DNA of 64,000 nucleotides from positions 310,001-374,000 of the forward strand of contig NZ_BNAG01000001.1 of the NCBI RefSeq assembly GCF_014653175.1, in the 5' to 3' direction. Both the position numbers and the translations under genes were made by a program. This document shows, piece by piece, positions 52,057 to 60,263 of this stretch (position 1 is its first letter; the number at the start of each line of letters is the position of its first letter). This stretch comes from Roseivirga thermotolerans (GTDB lineage Bacteria; Bacteroidota; Bacteroidia; Cytophagales; Cyclobacteriaceae). The notes under the pieces were generated by a model, which saw only the letters and a program-made list of their open reading frames with translations, did not search any database and had not been told where the DNA came from.

Positions 52057-53259
52057 TTAGTGGGCTTCTTCATCATGTGCCACACTTCCCAACAGAGCTA
52101 TTCTGGCCGGTTTACCCGGTAAGTTAAGTTCTTTAGCAAGCTCCAACGTTTCCATATCATAAACACTCAGCTTACCTTCAATTCCATTGGTTATATATAG
52201 AAACTCCTCTGAGGCTGAAAAAACCGGGTTGCCCACAGAACCACTGGCCGGAAAATCGATAGGTAATACCTTTGAACTGAGCGTCTGAAACGACTGCCCA
52301 TCAAGCACCTTCACTAAACCATCGGAGTAAATCACTACCAGCCGCTCCCCGTGCCAGTCATATGCAACTCCATAGAGTTTGCTACTTTCTTCTATGGTCT
52401 TTATTTCGCCTGCTTCGAGGTCAATTTCGTAGAGGCCAGTTCGGGAGCGCACCCCAATAAACTTACCACTTGCTTCGCCATAGAGAACCGTGCCAATCCA
52501 TCCGGTTCCAAACGAAGCCGGGTTCGGAATAACCCGTTGCGCCCCATCATCATCTACCTGTAATATACCTTCTCTACAACCAAAAAGCACCGTTTCTCCA
52601 TTTCCGGCCTCACCATGTATACCTCCTGTCTGAATGGTTGACGCATGAAGTAAATTACCCTGCATGTCTACAATCTTCACTCGCTCAGGCAAGGTGCCCG
52701 CCACGGAGCCATCTTTTTCCGTTACTGCAATTGTACCGTTCTTAAACAAAGCAGGAGCACCGTGATGTGCCACTCCAACGCTAAAGTTTCGGGTAGTAGG
52801 TGCCGTATGCAAGGTACTTTCTTTAGCGTGATCTATTGTGCCATCACCATCGTTGAAAATGAGCATATCATCTCCTCGGCCGTAAAAGTGAACCGGCCTT
52901 GAACCTTGAGCTTTGGTTAGAGCCCATTTAGGAGAGCCTTTAATGTGGGCATGATCGTCATGAGCCTCTACTCCGCTATCGAAAAAAGAAACCAAATTAT
53001 CGTCTGTGTTAATTACAGCCGCGAAGCGCTTACCGGGGCTGGTATAAAGTCGACCGGCTGCAAACTGCCCGGCATGGACTTCAATTTTATTGGTTTTAGG
53101 GTTAAGAAAATAATAGTCCGGTTTATCCTGGTCGGAAAGTAACACTCTGATAAACGGACTCTCATCTACAATTGGATTCGGCTGCTCAGAATCATCGTCC
53201 TGACAGGCACTAAATACCAGAAAAAGGGCAGCTAAATAAAGAATAGGTTTTTTAAACAT
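52057..53259 (-). CDS. His-rich beta-propeller lipoprotein (AztD-like)
   Basis: A 400-residue lipoprotein from ATG 53259 (lipobox FLVFSAC). The body shows propeller strands (TVLYGEASGKFIGVRSRTGL, LYGVAYDWHGERLVVIYSDG, EFLYITNGIEGKLSVYD). Histidine clusters lie in EAHDDHAHIKG, VAHHGAP and the C-terminus SVAHDEEAH. This resembles AztD-type periplasmic zinc chaperones, though the match is from memory. Two Zur/Fur-like boxes overlap its promoter, which supports zinc-controlled expression. No zinc ABC uptake genes are adjacent. Confidence 0.78.
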   Translation of the reverse strand: MFKKPILYLAALFLVFSACQDDDSEQPNPIVDESPFIRVLLSDQDKPDYYFLNPKTNKIEVHAGQFAAGRLYTSPGKRFAAVINTDDNLVSFFDSGVEAHDDHAHIKGSPKWALTKAQGSRPVHFYGRGDDMLIFNDGDGTIDHAKESTLHTAPTTRNFSVGVAHHGAPALFKNGTIAVTEKDGSVAGTLPERVKIVDMQGNLLHASTIQTGGIHGEAGNGETVLFGCREGILQVDDDGAQRVIPNPASFGTGWIGTVLYGEASGKFIGVRSRTGLYEIDLEAGEIKTIEESSKLYGVAYDWHGERLVVIYSDGLVKVLDGQSFQTLSSKVLPIDFPASGSVGNPVFSASEEFLYITNGIEGKLSVYDMETLELAKELNLPGKPARIALLGSVAHDEEAH

Positions 53260-53280
53260 GTTGTTCTTAGGTTTTATAAA

Positions 53281-53295
53281 TGCAACTATGTTGCA
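53281..53295. promoter_or_regulatory. Zur/Fur-like box, proximal copy
   Basis: TGCAACTATGTTGCA is a 6-3-6 palindrome 22 bases before the propeller gene start. It abuts the -7 element TATGTTTG (53301-53294 on the minus strand). Confidence 0.65.
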
Positions 53296-53315
53296 AACAT
53301 AACTAAACAACACTA

Positions 53316-53332
53316 ATGCAACTATGTTGCAT
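53316..53332. promoter_or_regulatory. Zur/Fur-like box, distal copy
   Basis: ATGCAACTATGTTGCAT repeats the proximal box exactly with centres 36 bases apart. The -33 TTG (53321-53319 on the minus strand) lies within it. Confidence 0.65.
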
Positions 53333-53471
53333 TTAACAATTCGTCAAAAATTTATCCGAAAGGCCAATTCAGATCTGACCCGCTTGCTCATCGCAAAATT
53401 TTTTGGGACTAAACTGAGTGTAGAGGCAGAGTTTTGCCTGTATTAGTCAACTCTTCAAAGCTTGAATATTT

Positions 53472-54479
53472 CTACCAATTAGGATCAATGGGCGGCACTC
53501 CCTTAAATCGCACAACTTTATCTCCGTAAATGGGATCGTAATAATGGCCGTTATTCTGGTAGTCTTCATTCCAAACTTTACTCCCATCTGCATCGAACGT
53601 ATAGATGAATGGAGAAAGAAGCAACCTTTCCAAGTGCCATCTTCCCTCTTTACCGGAAGGTATTTCTTCACCATTTCCGTAGAGCATCAGGCCGCCATCG
53701 GCATAAACTTCATGGCCCGGATGTGTTTCTCTATATTCATGGCTCACGTTCATGAGCTTATGGCCTAACTCATGGGCTATGGTTCTTCTACTGCGGTCTC
53801 CTCTAGAGAGGTTAGAAATGGTGATCACTCCTCTCAGATGGCGCGGCAGGTTTTTACCGTAGGAATAGGTTGGAAAAGACAGTCCCCCTGTGCGGACAGA
53901 CTTCACTGTCCAGTTTCTCCCTTCCGACACCTCCAAAAACGGGTAGAAAACATCTTGAAGAGCGATGAGGTAAATGGTCCGGTCATTCTGTGAGTCGGGC
54001 TCTACAATAGCATCGAACGCTTCGCGGGCATGCCCGGTAAGCCTGGCCGGGTGTCGCTCCATATGTTCATAGGTATTTACATACTCAGTTACCGGCACCC
54101 CGGGAACTTCATTGGCTTGAATAGCCAAATAAGAAGGGTCTATTTCTCCGGTTTTTACAAACAACAGGTTTAACTGCAGGCCTGTTGGTTTGTAGATTTC
54201 TTTGGCAGCCAAAAAACTCTCCAGCATAGAGGCCATAGTCACCTTCTTATAATCGGGATCGAAATTAGAAGGAAAGTAAATCCCTACGTCTACGGTTGGT
54301 TTGCCCGCCTCAACATTCGCATTTATCCGATCTAACGACAGAGTGTCAAGTTCCTGCCACTTTACCAGTGACGCTATGGCCGGCCTGACCTCCTTAGTAC
54401 CGGAGTCACCGGACTGGCAAGAAGATAAAGCCACGCAAATGATTAAAAGAAATAGGAGCGGAAGTTTTTTAGCATTCAT
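53472..54479 (-). CDS. Zincin-like metallopeptidase lipoprotein
   Basis: A 335-residue lipoprotein (LSSC lipobox, Cys21). The metal site HELGHKLMNVSHEYRETHPG has HExxH followed by a histidine seven residues later, one more than in standard metzincins (HExxHxxGxxH). A second histidine cluster (HPGHE) follows. YADGGLMLYGNGEE might give the Met-turn. The upstream propeller gene is on the same strand, but 213 bases separate them and the promoter boxes lie between. Substrate unknown. Confidence 0.8.
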   Translation of the reverse strand: MNAKKLPLLFLLIICVALSSCQSGDSGTKEVRPAIASLVKWQELDTLSLDRINANVEAGKPTVDVGIYFPSNFDPDYKKVTMASMLESFLAAKEIYKPTGLQLNLLFVKTGEIDPSYLAIQANEVPGVPVTEYVNTYEHMERHPARLTGHAREAFDAIVEPDSQNDRTIYLIALQDVFYPFLEVSEGRNWTVKSVRTGGLSFPTYSYGKNLPRHLRGVITISNLSRGDRSRRTIAHELGHKLMNVSHEYRETHPGHEVYADGGLMLYGNGEEIPSGKEGRWHLERLLLSPFIYTFDADGSKVWNEDYQNNGHYYDPIYGDKVVRFKGVPPIDPNW

Positions 54480-54520
54480 TCTACCAAGTTAAAAACGCAT
54501 CTGAAAATCCGAAATCTAAA

Positions 54521-55114
54521 TTATCTATATGGCGGCCCTGCCAACCAAGCCACTACGGACTGTCTAAGACCTTGGGTGATTGGAGTTACTCTATGAAGTA
54601 TAAAGGAGGGAAATATTACTACAGTTCCCTTAGTTCTGGGTACACTTACTGCATTCTGATTGATCATGAACTGAAGGTCTCCACCTTCATATTCCTCAGA
54701 ACCGGATAACTGAACTGAAATACTCAACTTTCGATGCGAGATTTCACCGGCACCAAAATCCATGTGCCAATCAAAGAAGTCGCCAACACCGTATCTGGCC
54801 AGTTGGAGCTCATGGTGAAAGCCGAGCAAATCATACCCATATCGTTCATGGTTGCACCGTATGCCTAACTCTCCCAGCCTATGGTAAAGCCAAATACTAT
54901 CTGGTTGTTCCTTAACAAAGGTTACCTTGGTCTTCCGTAGTGTGTCATCTGTTCCTTCCTTAGTTCCACTCAGCGTAGCCTTTTCCTCATTCTCAGAGTC
55001 CCACATGCTTTTTATTCTCTCTATGTCACTAGCGGTAAAGAACCCTTCATAATAGACAATCTCTGAAAAATTAGGTCTTGTGGGTTGGTTAAATGGAAAT
55101 ACTATGGGGTTCAT
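54521..55114 (-). CDS. 2OG-Fe(II) oxygenase (P4Hc/PKHD-type)
   Basis: A 197-residue protein with the double-stranded beta-helix iron site: HMD in FFDWHMDFGAG, distal His in PSFILHRVTP, and the 2-oxoglutarate Arg in GLRQSVVAW. The layout fits PKHD/prolyl-4-hydroxylase-like enzymes. All ligands are present, so it should be active; the substrate (protein residue or small molecule) is unknown. Confidence 0.9.
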   Translation of the reverse strand: MNPIVFPFNQPTRPNFSEIVYYEGFFTASDIERIKSMWDSENEEKATLSGTKEGTDDTLRKTKVTFVKEQPDSIWLYHRLGELGIRCNHERYGYDLLGFHHELQLARYGVGDFFDWHMDFGAGEISHRKLSISVQLSGSEEYEGGDLQFMINQNAVSVPRTKGTVVIFPSFILHRVTPITQGLRQSVVAWLAGPPYR

Positions 55115-55267
55115 GGTGCTTATAAAGTGTCCAAGCTATCTAATTTAAAACATTAGCAACCCACCATCCGGATTTATATCTCAACGGGTCGTCTTATAGG
55201 CCCTTGTTCGAACAAATCATAGGCAAACAGGCAATTAGTATTGGGCATTAAATCGTATGAGCACAAA

Positions 55268-55315
55268 AAAAGAGGCTGTCTCAAAAGCTTTAAAGCTTTT
55301 GAGACAGCCTCTTTT
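55268..55315. repeat. Hairpin repeat copy 5, perfect 48-nt palindrome
   Basis: The element is a perfect 24-bp inverted repeat without spacer (AAAAGAGGCTGTCTCAAAAG then CTTT / AAAG then its complement). Both flanks end in A-run and T-run, so it is a bidirectional terminator. It lies 23 bases after the atpC stop. Confidence 0.9.
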
Positions 55316-55337
55316 GCTCTAAATATTGCTTAAGTAA

Positions 55338-55592
55338 TTACTCTTCGATTACTGATTCGGCCAGTACCACCACTTTGTTGTTGAGTACTTCAACCACTCC
55401 ACCGTCAATAATAACTACATCTTCTTTGCCGGAGGCTTTAATTGTTAGTTTACCTCTGCCCAGTGCAGAAATCATTGGGGCGTGTCCGCTTAATACCTGA
55501 AACTCACCATCGCTTCCGGGAAAAGTTACCGCATTGGCTTCTCCTTCGAAAACCTTCTTATCGGGTGTTACAACTTCTAATAGCATAGCCAC
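55338..55592 (-). CDS. atpC: ATP synthase F1 epsilon subunit
   Basis: An 84-residue short form with only the N-terminal beta-sandwich: LEVVTPDKKVFEGEANAVTF, PGSDGEFQVLSGHAPMISAL and GGVVEVLNNKVVVLAE. The C-terminal helical hairpin found in E. coli is missing, as is usual for Bacteroidota. It starts two bases after atpD and ends in hairpin repeat copy 5. Confidence 0.95.
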   Translation of the reverse strand: MAMLLEVVTPDKKVFEGEANAVTFPGSDGEFQVLSGHAPMISALGRGKLTIKASGKEDVVIIDGGVVEVLNNKVVVLAESVIEE

Positions 55593-55594
55593 AA

Positions 55595-57106
<1,512 letters not shown>

Positions 57107-57150
57107 TTAATCTTTATAGAAAGGAAAAATGGGGTTATTTTTTCTGGGTG

Positions 57151-57180
57151 CAAAGGTAAGCGGATTAACTTTTAAACCAA
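57151..57180 (-). promoter_or_regulatory. Promoter of atpD-atpC
   Basis: On the minus strand TTG (57180-57178), a 19-base spacer and TACCTTTG (57158-57151) fit the Bacteroidota promoter; the ATG is 48 bases further. Confidence 0.7.
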
Positions 57181-57220
57181 AAGGTTATGTTGAAAATAGA
57201 GGGCTTAATTTGAGAGCTTT

Positions 57221-58444
57221 CTACGCCCTCAAAAGAATACGAAATGTAGTTCCAATATCTATCTGAGAGGACTTTACAAAAATCTTTCCCTGATGGTAAT
57301 TTTCAATAATTCGCCTGGCTAGGGCCAGACCTAAACCCCATCCTCTCTTTTTGGTGGTATAACCCGGCTTAAACACATCGTTCAGCTTGCTTTTGGGTAT
57401 GCCCTTTCCATTGTCTGAAATATCTACAAACACCTCATGAGTAGAATCGCGACCAATCACCACCTTAATTTGACCAATGCCACTCATAGCGTCTACTCCA
57501 TTTTTCACTATGTTTTCTACCACCCATTCAAACAAAGGCTTGTTTATTTGGGCCATAAGGTTGGGTTCTTTTGCCTCTATGCTCATGTGCACCTTAGACG
57601 ACAAACGGGGTTTAAGATACGCAAGGCAATGATCTATAACCTGCTCTACAGGCTCGGATTTTAAAACCGGCAAGGAGCCAATGTTAGAAAATCTGGCGGT
57701 TATTCGTTCCAGACGTTCAACATCTTTGTCCAATTCCTGCACAAGTTCTTGTTTGTCTTTCAGCTCGGGCATAGCTTTGAGGTATTCTAACCAGGCCATT
57801 AATGACGAAAGTGGCGTACCCAACTGGTGGGCCGTTTCTTTAGCCATTCCCACCCAAACCCTGTTCTGTTCGGCCCTGCGGCTATAAGAAAATGCCAAAT
57901 AGGCGATAAACGCAAATATGGCAATCACACTCAGCTGTATGTACGGATAGGCTCTCAGCTGCCGCAAAATATAGGAGTTGCGGTAGTAAACGTATTGTAT
58001 ATCGGCCAGACTACCATCTGTGGCATTGCGAACCATAATAGGGAAAGGTTCATTTTCGCGCTTCATTTTCTCAAGCGTCTTCTCCAACTGCCGCTCTCGT
58101 TTATAGATAGAAGCCGTAGAATCAACAACATTTCTGGAGAGCAATATTTCTTGCGAGGCGGAGTCGACCAGTATCACAGGCAAGGTGTTGTCGGGGGTAA
58201 TAATGTTGGAAGAGATGAAAGTAAGCGCAGATTCATCGACCAGAGAGGAGCCTGAAAACTCAACGGCCTCTGCCCAAAGCTTTATTTTTTCCTCCTCTCC
58301 TTTTTTTAGGCGATCTACCAACTCATTGGTGTATACTATTGAGCCTGTGCCAATAATAATGGCCACCAAAAGTATAAACCATTTGATTTTAGACTGATTG
58401 GTGTAAAAGTCGATCTTCAATGAACCTTTAAAAGGGTTATGCAT
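57221..58444 (-). CDS. Membrane sensor histidine kinase
   Basis: A 407-residue kinase with two transmembrane helices (about 22-42 and 168-190) around a periplasmic sensor of about 125 residues. The DHp helix has AKETAHQLGTPLSSLMAW (His acceptor), and the ATPase domain has ENIVKNGVDAM (N box), DNGKGIPKSK (G1), TTKKRGWGLGLALARRI (G2). No HAMP domain is evident and no response regulator gene is adjacent, so the partner is elsewhere. A BLASTable family could be the atpase-flanking kinases common in Cytophagales; signal unknown. Confidence 0.92.
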   Translation of the reverse strand: MHNPFKGSLKIDFYTNQSKIKWFILLVAIIIGTGSIVYTNELVDRLKKGEEEKIKLWAEAVEFSGSSLVDESALTFISSNIITPDNTLPVILVDSASQEILLSRNVVDSTASIYKRERQLEKTLEKMKRENEPFPIMVRNATDGSLADIQYVYYRNSYILRQLRAYPYIQLSVIAIFAFIAYLAFSYSRRAEQNRVWVGMAKETAHQLGTPLSSLMAWLEYLKAMPELKDKQELVQELDKDVERLERITARFSNIGSLPVLKSEPVEQVIDHCLAYLKPRLSSKVHMSIEAKEPNLMAQINKPLFEWVVENIVKNGVDAMSGIGQIKVVIGRDSTHEVFVDISDNGKGIPKSKLNDVFKPGYTTKKRGWGLGLALARRIIENYHQGKIFVKSSQIDIGTTFRILLRA

Positions 58445-58604
58445 ACAGGAAAGTAATGAAAATATGCATTTCGAAAACGTTCAGGAGCAGGGCATGTTTT
58501 AAGAAGTAGCATTTTTAACAATCCCCAAATCGGTTTCAATTGATAAAACTTCAGCAAAACCTTGCTGGTCAGTGGCTATTAACTCACCTACGGCCTAAAA
58601 AAAG

Positions 58605-58708
58605 AAAGAGGCTGTCTCAAAGCTCCAAAATTTGCTATTCTAAACTTGTCTACCCGCAGACAGGCAAGTTCAGGGTGACGCTCAACCGGCTTCTGAGACA
58701 GCCTCTTT
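58605..58708. repeat. Hairpin repeat copy 6 (terminator-like)
   Basis: Arms AAAGAGGCTGTCTCAAAGC (58605-58623) and GCTTCTGAGACAGCCTCTTT (58689-58708) pair with a one-base bulge; a T-run follows. The core repeats CAAGTTCAGGGTGACGCT of copy 2. It lies 18 bases after the stop of the SGNH-like gene. Confidence 0.8.
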
Positions 58709-58725
58709 TTGATTATTCTGTTGAA

Positions 58726-60252
58726 TTAGTTTCCTGAAGTGGCTGCCCTTATTGGAGTACCCTTGTAGGCATTAGGGTCTACATTTTTTAAGTCTCCTCC
58801 AAAAGTAGTTTCTAATGTTTCTATAAGTATCGAAGTCATTAGGGCATTTCCTCTTGGGTTAAGGTTTAGTCCATCGGCCGAAAATATGCCGAACTTGGAA
58901 ATACCGGGAAAGAAATTCACCCCTTCAATATCTACTCCATTAGGCTTTCTGTTGAGCAATAGGTTGAGACCCTCATAGAGCTTCTCATAATAGGCATGTG
59001 TATCGATGAGAGCCAATCGGCCATTAGACTGAGCTACTTTGTTGGCTATTACCTGGTTATAGGCTGCAATTCGGTTGGTTATGAGTTCAATATCTTCTTC
59101 TTTAAGATACTCCTCCTCGCTAAGTGCATTGCCTGGCAAATGACCTTTGGTGGTTCTCAAAAAGTTTTCTGCGGGATAGAACACACGCTCTTCTCTCTTC
59201 AGATGCCTTACTTTAGGTATGGGCTGCCCATTAGAATAATACGCTTCCGGTAAGTCTTCATCGATAACCAAAATACCCCAATTGAACTCTCGGTCTGCTG
59301 CAAAATCCAAATAAGGTCTTCTGTCTTCAAACGGGATATTCGGATTCTGTCGATAATAATTATCAAGGCTCTGATTGTATTGGGAAGCCTCGCTTCTTAT
59401 TCGGTTAAGTTTGGGCGTACCTTTCACGTATGGAGTAAGGTCGAACCTTAACTCTATGAAGTAGGGCAGCTTGAGCAGGTCGGGCAGATTGAAAACAGCC
59501 CCTTTGGTATTGGGGTTTGCCTGCAGGAAGGCATCTACCACCTCATTGAACTTACTTTCGAAAAGAGCTACGGAAGGCATGTCTCCCGGATTATAGTTGC
59601 TGGCGTCTGTCAACGATGCAGCCCCCTCTGCTCCCTTCATGGCGTAGGCCAATACATCTTCATAGCCCAGATTGAGTACAAAGAATGTAGGGTCTTGGGC
59701 TACGGCAGCCTGAACCACCGATGTATTGCCCACATTGAATGATGCGATGAACGGGTTGGAAGTATTGGTCTCTGTTAAATCCAGTAACTGTGCCTTAGGA
59801 AAAGAAAAGTTTAATATCTCTCCACCGGCATTGTTATAGGCAAAGGCCTCGCCTTCTGTAGTTGTCCGCTTAAAATCGGTAGTATCAGCAGTTGGGTAAA
59901 ACAAGTCGTATTGCCCCACCGTTTCGCTCAAAAGTGTATTCTCATATATGTTAAATCCATTAGTGCTTTCTACGGCAGGCGAAAAGTTCTGCCAGTTGGC
60001 ACTGCTGTTTCCCTCAAAATGATTTAGAAAAACCTGTGGCAAAGAGTATTGAGCAAATTCTGTGGTTAAGGCACCATTGTGTACACCACTCAGTAGAGTA
60101 CCTCCTACAAAAACGGTTTTAGAAATGTCGGCACTCTCGAGCTGGCCAACGGTTTCTTCCGGAGGCTCAGGAAATTCATAGCTGCAACTACCCACTACCA
60201 AAAGCAAGGCTATAGCTGCTAAAATATTTCGGTTCATTTTAATTGTTCTCAT
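58726..60252 (-). CDS. SGNH/GDSL-like lipoprotein with degenerate catalytic motifs
   Basis: A 508-residue lipoprotein (VVGSC lipobox); starts at ATG 60252 or ATG 60237. The fold is suggested by FVGGTLLSGVHNGAL where a GDSL-type block is expected, FFVLNLGYEDVLAYA at the GxND position and FSADGLNLNPRGNALM at the DxxH position. The serine of block I is threonine-like (GGTL), and the final histidine is asparagine. It lies 11 bases after the TonB receptor stop and is probably its co-transcribed partner, as seen for GDSL-like lipoproteins in Bacteroidota. Confidence 0.78.
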   Translation of the reverse strand: MRTIKMNRNILAAIALLLVVGSCSYEFPEPPEETVGQLESADISKTVFVGGTLLSGVHNGALTTEFAQYSLPQVFLNHFEGNSSANWQNFSPAVESTNGFNIYENTLLSETVGQYDLFYPTADTTDFKRTTTEGEAFAYNNAGGEILNFSFPKAQLLDLTETNTSNPFIASFNVGNTSVVQAAVAQDPTFFVLNLGYEDVLAYAMKGAEGAASLTDASNYNPGDMPSVALFESKFNEVVDAFLQANPNTKGAVFNLPDLLKLPYFIELRFDLTPYVKGTPKLNRIRSEASQYNQSLDNYYRQNPNIPFEDRRPYLDFAADREFNWGILVIDEDLPEAYYSNGQPIPKVRHLKREERVFYPAENFLRTTKGHLPGNALSEEEYLKEEDIELITNRIAAYNQVIANKVAQSNGRLALIDTHAYYEKLYEGLNLLLNRKPNGVDIEGVNFFPGISKFGIFSADGLNLNPRGNALMTSILIETLETTFGGDLKNVDPNAYKGTPIRAATSGN

Positions 60253-60263
60253 TGCTCAGCACT

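Noticed and set aside
53260-53313. Longer start of the His-rich propeller protein
   Set aside because: It would overlap the promoter and the proximal palindromic box; ATG 53259 gives a proper lipoprotein signal.
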